A DNA stretch of 64,000 bases, from assembly GCA_030407085.1 (NCBI GenBank), contig CM059582.1, positions 89,518,001 through 89,582,000 on the forward strand, given 5' to 3'. The stretch's first letter is position 1, and the number at the start of each line of letters is the position of its first letter. The translations under genes and the position numbers were made by a program. Shown piece after piece: positions 55,586 to 64,000 of the stretch. The notes under the pieces were generated by a model, which did no database searches, was not told where the DNA came from, and saw only the letters and a list, made by a program, of their open reading frames with translations. This DNA comes from Trichopria drosophilae (lineage: Eukaryota > Arthropoda > Insecta > Hymenoptera > Diapriidae).

Positions 55586-57150
55586 TCAGATTCCGATGAA
55601 ATTTCCCTCGCCGTAGTTTGTTGTGCCTATTTTCACTGTATTAGCGTCTCTAGAGAATCGCACTGTCGGTGATTCTGTATAACGGCGTTGTTTGTTTCCT
55701 CTTCGTTGATTGGAGTGAAAATGGATCAGTCTTTTTCCCCGAATGCATTGCCAATAGAGAACTATACCTGCTGCCACTAGGATTATTGCGGGTGCACCGT
55801 AAAAGGTGGTTCCTTCCACGATCTTTATGCGGCTATGAATCTCTATAGCCTTAGTGATGGCTCGCGCTCTATTCACAAGTTCGTGAATTAATGTGATTAT
55901 TCCTGTCCCATTCAGCACCGGAGTGGAAACTGTGGTGATCCCGCAGTTGATGCGTATAGTTTCCGCCACTGCCGCAGAGTACAGCCAAGAATTAGCGGCG
56001 CGGAGTTAAATCCAAAATGTGCCTTTATGGGCGATGAGTCGCATGTCGCAGTTGTCGAAACTTCGAAACTTCATTTCAGTTAACATTCGCACTTCGCAAT
56101 CAGTGTCCTGGTTCACAGTGTATATCGGTGACTCACCATGACATACGTAGGTGTCGCCACTCCTTTTGCACTGGCGATACATTTCCGTCGATAATCGGAT
56201 ATACTTATCCCTCCCGTTCGTTATCCCCGAGTATGGAGTTGATGGTATCACTAATACCGATTTGGATTGGTTTCCCAATTTCTGGGGCACGGGAACTGAT
56301 CGATGTTCATAGATGACGAACCTCGTGTGAGACACCAGCGGTAAATATAGCGCATACATGAGTGTATCGTTCATGAATGCGATTTTCAGCCCAGATACAT
56401 CTAGTAATCGTCCAGGGTTATCTGCGTAAGCTGAATTGGGTGAATCTGCGATACGAATTCTGGATGAATCTGCCCAGCCTTTGCAAAAAGGACAGCGTTC
56501 ATCAGCTGGTCTGCCTCAGAGGCGTATCGTTGTATCTCCGCCTCGATAATAGTCATCACATGAGTCAGCTTTTCGGTGGCCGCTCTTTGTTCGACCTGTG
56601 ACTCGATTAATGCGCGGTCCATCCAGAGTTTGCTTAGCGACTCGTTGATATTTTGCATTTCCTTATGCAGGCCCGAAAATTCGACGGCGATCATCTGGGT
56701 ATGCTCTGCAAGAAGCGTCGCCTTATCCGACACTCTTTCGTTCGTCGTTTCGATCTGGTGCCGGAGTGTCTCCACTTCCTCCTCTTCTGCCGTTCCAAAT
56801 AGTATTTTGCTTATCCTTCCAACCCATCAGAGGACGGCGCGCTTCCTCCGACCTTCGGATCCCGATAAGATTTCCATGAGATTTGCATTCTTTCTATTAA
56901 TTTCGCGCAACAGTACGCGGGATTCGCGTGTTCGATCATGTAGATGACAGCTGTGTATTTCAACGCAGCGTTGCTCCAGAATTTTGAGATTGGCTTGTAA
57001 TTCGTCTTGTTTGTGGAAATAGCCGTTCAAGGGTACCTTGGACACCAACTTCCACTCCGTGTGGGTCAAGCACATCTGCCCGATTTTCTCAGAGAAAATT
57101 TGCAGCGTTTCTGCGATCGGTAACAATTGATACCCCGCGCTGGATTTCCT
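55586..57150 (-). pseudogene. Envelope-like (F-type fusion protein) remnant of Gypsy-B
   Basis: Pieces on the minus strand keep the layout of insect errantivirus/baculovirus F-like envelopes. The N-terminal subunit part (57126-56827) ends in a furin-type basic site, GRRKRAVL. A stop lies directly after it, then a fusion-peptide-like segment and a helical region to 56401. A Cys-containing ectodomain part (56374-56006) follows. A C-terminal part (55969-55586) has a transmembrane segment (APAIILVAAGIVLYW) and a basic tail. At least one stop and two shifts make it non-functional. The presence of env marks Gypsy-B as an endogenous-retrovirus-type element. Assignment is by layout, not by alignment. 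Confidence 0.6.
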
Positions 57151-57557
57151 AAAACAAAGGTCCTCACTTTTTAGGTCCTTTTAGTCTCTATTTAGCCCCT
57201 GTTGGTCGCGACTAGTGGTCGCGCCATTTTCCCTCCAATCTTGCGGGTTAGGATCCACTTATTTTTCCAAAATTTAAATTCTATTTTTAATGGGCTATAA
57301 ATTCAATTCAAGTTCAAGGATAATTTGATATATATATATATATATATATCTACGCGGGAAGAGTATCGTTTATGCCCTGGATATGTGTTTTGTGAGTCGG
57401 ATAGTAGCATAAGTTATAGTATGAATTGTATATATTTTTTTTTCTTTATCGCGAAAAGTGGCTTTTTACCACGGTAACGTACTAGGTTTCGCGGGTAACT
57501 TGATTCTGCCATCGTAGGCGTTCCTCGAATTCTGATTGCTTTTCTTTCGTTGGTCTC

Positions 57558-58640
57558 CTACGAGCCGGCCGATACGTCGGAATATCGTTCCTCGTCTTCA
57601 TCGAAGATCGAAGGATCGTATCCTTTCCGGATTTTATCCATATGGAAGATTTTTGTCCGCATTTCGTCAATATGTAATCGCGCATTTCTTGGCCCTAAGA
57701 TTTCAATAATTTCATAGGGGCCTACGTACGTGTCGTCAAGTTTCCCGTGTCGCGGTTCCTTGACGAGCATGACCTTCTCCCCGACCCTGAAGTGTTTGAT
57801 ATTTTGTTTCCGGTCGTAATATCCCTTAGAGCGGAATTTCGCCTGATTCAAATTTAGACCTGCGAAGGTCTGTATTTCCCTCAGGTTTCGGGCAAGCTCC
57901 TCTACGTATTCAGGATACGTCGGTATACCTTCTTTTGGAGGAACGCTGGACGGTAGGCGCGCGTTTTCACCGAACACTAGCTCGTGTGGAGCGTATTTCG
58001 TACCCTCATGAACACTAGTGTTGTGTGACAACATGGCATAAGGGATCCACGTATCACATTTTTCGCGACGTTAACCTACGAAGCACCTCAGATATTCAAT
58101 CAGAACGTTATGGCTCCGTTCTATATTGCCGTTGGATTGCGGATGGTAAGCGGTGGTTAAAAATTTCTTTATTTTAAATAATCGAGCCAGCGCTTCGAAG
58201 ACTTCAGACACGAAATTCCTACCCAAGTCCGTTAGCAATGTCCGAGGTGCGCCAAATTTACAGATAAAGTGAATAGCGAACGCTTCGGCTACAGTCTCCG
58301 CCGTGCCGTCGATCATTGGTACTGCCACCGAATATTTCGTTAACAAATCCTGCATCGTGAGTACAAATTTATTTCCGTCATTTCACTAGGTTGTCGGTCC
58401 CATAAATCCATTAAGATCTTATCGAATGCCGTTGCAGGTAAGTCAGTGATCATCATGGGTAGTCTCGTTTTGCTTCGGACTGTTTTCCCGTGTTGGCATT
58501 CGTAGCATCGCCCGATCACTTCAGACACGTCCTTCTTCATGTTTTTCCAATAGTAATTTCGTATTAACCGGTCCTACGTTTTCTTGATCCCCTTGTGACC
58601 CCCCGACCCAGAGTAATGGTGCTCTCGTATGATCATATAC
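57558..58640 (-). pseudogene. Gypsy-B integrase
   Basis: The HHCC finger lies at about 58625-58490: EHHYSGSGGHKGIKKT, a stop, then C-Y-E-C in GRCYECQHGK. The core reads MQDLLTKYSVAVP, PRTLLTDLGRNFVSEVF (second catalytic Asp) and YHPQSNGNIERSHNVL (Glu). The first Asp region near 58400 is disturbed by a shift. The C-terminal domain (58034-57558) is open from LSHNTSVHEGTKYAPHELVF to the end, including GEKVMLVKEPRHGKLDDTYV. Two to three lesions are present. Confidence 0.82.
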
Positions 58641-59030
58641 CTTAGGTACTGCGAGAGAGTTCTTGAACATTACTATCGTTACCTGGTATTTTACATGGGT
58701 ACGGAGAATTTCGGGAATCGTCCACCACATCGGTGACGAGAGCATTTCATAATCATGCCCCGTGTGAATGGTATCGACGACGGTTTCTACTATTGCTCTG
58801 TTGAGTTGTTTGATACAGGATGTTATCGTTGCCTTCGATGCTCTTTCGTGGACAGTCCTTTTGACTACCATTGCGAATAGCCAATGATTTCCTGACTTGG
58901 TCGTCACGACCTTCCGTACAGTCAGGTTCTCCTGTTTTAATTTCATGAGTGTAATTAAAAATTTTTCACGGAAAAGTTGATCTACTTCGCTATTCAGTTC
59001 ACCGTCGGCCGTGGTGAAGTATGGGATATG
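58641..59030 (-). pseudogene. Macro-like domain in Gypsy-B pol, ahead of integrase
   Basis: The open frame 59510-58521 contains, at about residues 161-290, a segment with the order of a TARG1/OARD1-type macrodomain. It reads HIPYFTTADGELNSEVDQLF, then LTVRKVVTTKSGNHWLFAMV, VKRTVHERASKATITSCIKQ and IVETVVDTIHTGHDYEM, then IPEILRTHVKYQVTIVMF. It lines up position by position with 34290-34660 in Gypsy-A, and each lies directly before the integrase zinc finger. The H-T-G-H-D part may stand for the G-x-G loop. No stop lies inside it, but the frame shifts before integrase. Function inferred: ADP-ribose binding or removal, not shown. Confidence 0.6.
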
Positions 59031-59244
59031 TCCTTTCTCACTTGTCACATGACGATTCGAGAATATTATCGTAGGTTCGCCCTTTTCTGGGTGATTTCGG
59101 TCACGTTCTCCGGATTCCTTCTCGCTTTCAGTGGAGGATGATGGTAGAGGTTTGTTTTGCGGATCCGATGACCTTTCTGCAGGGTCCCCGTCATGATCAG
59201 GTAAGGAATGCATATCAGAGTTTGGTGACTTTACCTCTTTCCTG

Positions 59245-59575
59245 CACGGCGTATAATGGATATTCCTCAGATGTGAGTGAAGCCATTTGTATGTGGTTTT
59301 GATACTAATATGGAAATATTGCGTCATTACAGGATCCGAATCGTAATGAACGCAAACGTTTACACTGAAATGCGCCGCAAACAACCGTACGTGATTGTCA
59401 TTTCCGAACTCGTTTGGGGAAAGCAGTATATTTCGAATCTCCTCTGGTTCAGCGCATTTCGTAAAATCCCCCAAATCAAGTAGAGTATTCCGGAGCTCCT
59501 TCGGTGTCATTTTAATCGATGCGCTTTGATGAGCGCATCAAACAAACAGTTCACGTCCGTAACCGTTTCTTCGTC
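59245..59575 (-). pseudogene. OTU-like cysteine protease domain in Gypsy-B pol
   Basis: DVNCLFDALIKA (Cys codon at 59546-59548) resembles the OTU catalytic box D-G-N-C-L-F-R-A, with the Gly replaced by Val. After a one-base shift near 59510-59525, TPKELRNTLLDL, FGNDNHVRLFAAHFSVNVCV and an HYT pair near 59252-59260 follow. These match the order of OTU helices, the W/G-N..H..LFA.....V strand and the C-terminal His. A macro-like segment lies about 215 bp downstream. The family would cleave ubiquitin or ubiquitin-like conjugates. Similarity is short and by eye, so this is tentative. Confidence 0.45.
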
Positions 59576-59584
59576 GTTTATTAA

Positions 59585-60128
59585 CCACTTCAGTGGTAGC
59601 AGTTTAAAAAAAAAGTGCCAGAAGTGGTACACCCTGTACTTAAGATATCGAAAAACGGTGAAACACGGGTTCCATATTTTCCTAAAATATATCATTTAAT
59701 ATAAATATTAATAAAATCATTTAACATTTAATTAATCATTTAAAAAAATCAAGTAATATTTCACATTAATGTCCGCCATCTTGGATCCACCATTTTGAAT
59801 TTACAAAATCTAACTTCAGATTCGTAATCAGCGACCCCGAAAACCCCCGAGTAACAATTTTCTGCTGTTTTCCGTATAAAGAAAAATGTGCACCGCACAT
59901 TTTAATAAATTTAGCAAATTTACAGCCGCCATATTGGATCCGCCATTTTGAATTTTCCCATTTTGACGACAGATTCGGATTCAGCGACACAAAATATCTC
60001 GGTATACGAAGTTTCATGCAAATTCATTAAGAATTGTAAAAGTTATTGCAAAATGTACACATATGATCCATTACCACGTTTGTCAATAATTTTTTTTGTA
60101 CATATATGATCCATTACCATTGAAGTGG
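59585..60128. mobile_element. TTAA-flanked MITE inserted in Gypsy-B pol (544 bp)
   Basis: TTAA at 59581-59584 and 60129-60132 flank termini CCACTTCAGTGG and CCATTGAAGTGG. The inside holds two units of the dispersed GGCGGATCC repeat (59770-59990). The Gypsy-B frame on the minus strand is in phase across the insertion if one TTAA copy and the MITE are ignored. This shows the exact insertion and that it postdates Gypsy-B. Confidence 0.85.
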
Positions 60129-60640
60129 TTAAGATCGCGAACAGTTCGGCGCATTTCGTATGTGCCTCATAGTTAAAGAGAGGTGATCTGCTTGCAGGAG
60201 TATCTGCAGGCGATGACGTATCACCGTGGTGTACGTCATTCACCTTCGGGCTTGAGGGAGATCTCGACATCAGCCGTGTCTGTCATTTCCAACTCGTCAT
60301 CTCGTGAACGAATATCAACGACTTCGTCGCTAGAGTACTCCCTCTCCTCGTCGACGGGAGAGGGGGCGACTTGCCGCTTAGTCCTTCTCGGTCGGCCCTC
60401 GGACGCACTTGCATCCATTGAAGTAAATATTCTCTCGCTACTTGACGCGTATGTGGCCGCAGTAGTGCTCTCTCCTTTCCGCGCGTATTTACTATCTCTT
60501 TCCACGCTGCGCGGCGAGGGGGTACCCAATTCATCGGTATGACTTGGGCAGTGAGGCGAAACGTTTTCGCTGCATGCTATGTGTTCGCCTGGCTCATCCG
60601 CGCTACTCGTTGCGGACCGAAATTCTTTCCTCTGGATTCG

Positions 60641-62990
60641 TTACCTGCGGCTAACCCGTCTCGCAACGTTTGTGACGGACCCTATGGAATCGCGGCGCTC
60701 TTCGTGCCGGTGACGATCTCTCTTTCTACCGTCATCCAGCGCGGGGTTTTCCTCTTTGTCACGCTCCTTGCGCCTCTGATCCGGTGTGCGCGATTTCTTC
60801 TTGCGCCGCCTCTTCCAAATGTCGCTCGTTTTGGAGCTCTCGCTATTTCCCTCGTCCTCCTCCAAGGGTTTAATGGCTATTTTTCCCCAAATACGGTGGC
60901 TATAATTTTCGCGTGGGGGCTTTGCCTCTATTTTCTGAGGCGATACGCCGATGAAATGGGGTTCCTTAAGTGAACGTAGAGTCTTTTCCTCCTTTTCATC
61001 GGCCTCAACTTTCGCGAACGTTGCTTCGTCCGTTTCCGCAGCGATAATTTCATACGGCCAATGCCCCAGTCGGTCTTCCCATCTGACCATGTAATCCTTA
61101 TCTCGATTTGTCACGAAATTATTAACATCCATAATTATACCCGGTGAAACGTCGGAACTTCCATTTTCTGAATCGGTATCCATTATTACCGTTGAGGCCA
61201 AGTGTGGTTCTTCCACCTGTATTGGCGGGGATAGGTTTCGTATTTTTAAATCTTCCGCGTCATTTTGCGCGTCTCGTCGATTCTCTTGCGACGTCGGCGA
61301 ATTTTGGGGCCGATACGGCCTCCCTGATCGCGTCTTCCCGGGATTTGTAAGTTTCATCGGGGTTTCCTGAGCGTCAGGTTCAACCATTACATATTTCCAA
61401 TATTTACTGACTGAGGAACCCTTTGGTTTCCTTGGTTGCTTAATAGTTCCTTTGGACGTTTCCCTTTCCTTATTTAGTCGTTTCGTGGCGTCGGCGCAAT
61501 CATTTGGTCGTTTTACCTTACGGTCAGCTGGGTTACCTGAGCTTGACTCCGAGCATTGATGAGTCTGGTATTGGTGGAATTCTTTCGGTCTTTTGGAACC
61601 TCGTTCGATGGGTCTCTTTTTCCGGAGCGGTAATACGCTCTCCACGACTGGGGGTTCGAATTCTCCTCCCTGATCGTCGCCGCTTTCTATCGGCCAAAAG
61701 GTGTTTGATAGATTTATTTCGCCGTGGCTGTTGCTGTTAGGTCTCTCGACCTCGTCTACTGGATTTCGTGACAGCGCATCAGCATTTGCGTTATTCGAGC
61801 CCGGTTTATATTTTACCTCGTAGTCGTAATCCTCAAGCTTCGTTCGAAAACGGTACAGGCGGATAGTCAGGTTTTTCATGGTCTTTAGATATTTAAGGGG
61901 CTGATGATCAGTATAAATGGTGAACTTTCGGCCGTATAAATATGGCCGAAATTGTTCAACCGCGAAAACTGCAGCGAGCATTTCCTTGTCACTCGTATGG
62001 TATCGCGTTTCAGCTCCCCTTAGACTCCTAGAGGCATATCCTGACGCATCAGTCGTCACGAGGAAAGGTCTCGAGAAATCGGGCAATTGTAACACTGGCG
62101 CAGAACACAATTTTTTCTTTAATGTTTCAAACGCTTCAGTTTGTTCCACTCCCCACTCAAATGGGACAGTTTTTCGTAATAATGATGTCTTCGGATAGGC
62201 TATTTTCGAAAAATGTTCGATGAAGCGCCTGTAGTATCCGGCTAGCCCCAAGAATTGTTTAATTCGCTTGGGATCGGTGGGTTGCGGAAAATCCCTCGCG
62301 GCTTGGATCTTGCGTGGATCAGGTTGCGCTTTATTCTCGGAAATCACGTGACCTAGATAACAGGCCTCTCTTTGCAGAAAATTACATTTTTGTGGTTCCA
62401 GAAAGAGATTTGCTTTGGCTAATCGTGCCATTAGCATGTCGAACTTCTTCTGATGCTCTGCTAAATTTTTTGCATACACCACGATATCGTCTAAATACAC
62501 GAGTAGTTCGATGCCTTGCAATCCGAGTAGTGCAAGCTCCATTAGACACTGGAAGGAACCTGGCCCATTCTTTATACCCATAGGCATACGAGTGTATTCG
62601 TAATGCCCGCGAATCGTCGAGAATGCCGTCTAGTGGGCATCCCGTTCGTCCATTTGTATCTGGTAGAACCCTGACTTTAAATCGAGCGTCGTAAAATACT
62701 TTGCTTGGCTGAGCACATCGAATATGTCAGCTATGTTGGGGATCGGGTAGGCATCGCCAATCGTTTTCTCGTTCAGGTCTCCAAAATCAGTGACGAGCCT
62801 CCATTTTTTTTCCTCATTTGGGCCTCCCTTTTTTGGTACTACCCAAGCCGGTGAATCGTATGGCGTTGCTTCGCCACGAGCCGCTCCATCTCTTGTTTTA
62901 TTATGGGCGGGTGGCGAAAGCGTTTCGTCTGACGGGTACGTCGTCGATCGTATGTATCCTATGTGCGAAGACTGACGTCGCGCCGAGGTT
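60641..62990 (-). pseudogene. Gypsy-B reverse transcriptase, RNase H and linker
   Basis: RT N-terminal blocks lie at about 62990-62590, with a TAG near 62631 in the DERDAH..TAFST region. The 648-codon frame 62587-60641 continues with LVYLDDIVVYA (catalytic YLDD), CYLGHVIS and FLGLAGYYRRFIEHF. RNase H has LVTTDASGYA, joined directly to SRSLRGAETRYHTSDKEMLA and IYTDHQPLKYL. About 15-20 residues are missing between the first two, so RNase H is probably dead. After VKYKPGSNNANADALSRNP a linker of several hundred residues, rich in Lys, Glu, Pro and Arg, runs on (60641 and further 60529-60140). It leads to the OTU-like and macro-like segments. Confidence 0.85.
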
Positions 62991-63180
62991 CTCTCCCGTT
63001 AGGTGGAATCTCTCGGCATGCTTGGCGACGAGCTCGCGCACGTGCTTCCGTTCTTCCTCCGTTCTTTCAAGTCCGTCAATTCTAACACCCTTTCGGCTCG
63101 ACTCTTACTCGCCTTTGTGACGTGGACCTTCGAGCGATGCGCCGTATCTTCCGTTTCCTGAAATCTTGAGCAGTCCTCAT

Positions 63181-63702
63181 TCATGACGTCACACGCTTCG
63201 AGATTTCATCGTATCCGTTGAAATTTCGCACGAGCGCATTTCCTAAATATACTCCGTCGACCCTTTTGGTTCTAGGTAATATTCCCAATTTTACATCATT
63301 CTTCACTTTCACGCGAATCACTTTTCTGGTTCGCGGAGGAAGATCGACGAATTGAGTATCCGCGAAAAGGCATGGAAATGGATCGCCAAGTATGCCATCT
63401 TCCGAGAAGGGAAAATCATCCTCAACGATTTGCGCTTCGATAATTATATCGTTAAACTTCAATTTCGCGCATCCGATCGTACGCGTGATCCCGTCTCGTA
63501 TCCCGCTGAGGTCATAATTTATCGTCACATCGGGATACATGTCCCGGCGTAATTTTGTTAATTTAACGATATTTATTTCTGCGCCTCGGTCCACCAGGAA
63601 ATTGGCGCTGGGGAGATACAAGTCCGGGCTAATGATCTTTAGCCGCGGGCATTGCGCGTAGTCAGCAGTCCCGAGACGGACGGCTGCGCGCCTGCTCTCC
63701 AC
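63181..63702 (-). pseudogene. Gypsy-B protease region, catalytic DTG changed to DRG
   Basis: NFLVDRGAEINIVKL stands where Gypsy-A has LVDTGAEVSVIKL. The catalytic Asp-Thr-Gly is Asp-Arg-Gly here. SEDGILGDPF and LPPRTRKVIRVKVKND, then VYLGNALVRNFNG, match the Gypsy protease and the following spacer. The frame ends at 63181 and the spacer continues in another frame at 63184-62999. An Arg in the active site should abolish proteolysis. Confidence 0.8.
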
Positions 63703-64000
63703 AACCTCACCTGTTGAGGATTCTGAGACTGTGTTTGGGGAACGCTCGGTATCCCAGTCGCGACCCGAGCGCTTTCCGAGTTTAAAGGTTGCTGGGATTG
63801 TGACTGCCCCCTTCCTTTCGCCTGTGATGGGCCCGATTTTCCTCGGTATCCCGGCCGATCGAAACTTCTCCCACCATTCTGAGGTGCGTTTTCTCTCCTA
63901 TCTCGATAGTTACCATAGTGACGGTTATTTAGATCCATTTGCCGATTATTGAAACGCGTCCGTTCGTTGTCGAAAGGTCGATCTCCCGTATATGGCCGAT
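63639..64000 (-). pseudogene. Gypsy-B Gag C-terminal tail (runs off the window)
   Basis: The minus-strand frame, with MDLNNRHYGNYRDRREN at 63938, is rich in Arg, Gly, Gln and Ser (PGYRGKSGPSQAKGRGQ). It looks like the nucleic-acid-binding end of Gag. It overlaps the protease frame by 64 bp in another phase, suggesting programmed or accidental frameshifting. The element continues beyond 64000. Confidence 0.6.

Noticed and set aside
60539..60973. Plus-strand membrane-like protein
   Set aside because: Antisense to the charged Gypsy-B linker; the hydrophobicity is a by-product of Lys/Glu/Arg codons read backwards.

Overview
The window is eukaryotic and looks like an arthropod, most likely insect, genome. 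It is AT-rich and carries Gypsy-type LTR retrotransposons, one with an envelope-like gene, plus LINEs, a tRNA-derived SINE and Tc1/mariner-, piggyBac- and Harbinger-type DNA transposons. Dispersed units containing a GGCGGATCCAATATGG-type core recur throughout. I lean to Hymenoptera from general familiarity, but nothing here proves the order. No clearly functional single-copy host gene was found. The only host-like coding sequence is an RRM/F-box/LRR reading frame at 35788-37329, and it has an in-frame stop.

Layout. 0-4.5 kb: two head-to-head remnants of a transposase family that resembles RAG1/Transib, with an imperfect inverted repeat between them, then a 437-bp fold-back element. 4.6-6.6 kb: a 5'-truncated LINE. 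7.4-8.3 kb: a 122-bp tandem satellite. 9.7-10.1 kb: a SINE whose 3' hairpin matches the LINE tail. 10.7-14.2 kb: two decayed mobile-element-type genes. 14.4-17.4 kb: a nearly complete DD41D mariner-like transposon with doubled terminal repeats and TA flanks. 17.5-21.7 kb: a fold-back MITE, then a DDE transposon with a C-terminal SWIM zinc finger. 22.8-26.6 kb: nested inverted and direct repeats around a remnant that resembles a Polinton/adintovirus packaging ATPase. 26.8-27.4 kb: a piggyBac-type MITE.

27.5-35.7 kb holds a Gypsy element (Gypsy-A): 5' LTR, tRNA-Leu-type primer site, a 1.9-kb leader with two related hairpins, gag, protease, RT, RNase H, then an ORF with a macro-like domain fused ahead of the integrase. 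The RRM/F-box/LRR frame follows directly, in the place an envelope gene would occupy. 37-46 kb is a mosaic of inverted and duplicated fragments, minisatellites and a decayed Gypsy pol (Gypsy-C). 46.0-46.7 kb is a solo LTR with a 5-bp target duplication. 49.1-53.1 kb is a decayed LINE with a PHD-like ORF1. 54.7-64 kb is a second large Gypsy (Gypsy-B, minus strand, running off the right edge): gag tail, protease, RT, RNase H, a long linker with an OTU-like and a macro-like segment, integrase, an F-type envelope remnant, polypurine tract and 3' LTR. A TTAA-flanked MITE sits inside its pol.

The strongest candidate for something new is that two divergent Gypsy elements both carry a macro-like domain between RNase H and integrase, one of them with an adjacent OTU-like domain. 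Such domains are familiar as accessory domains of RNA viruses.
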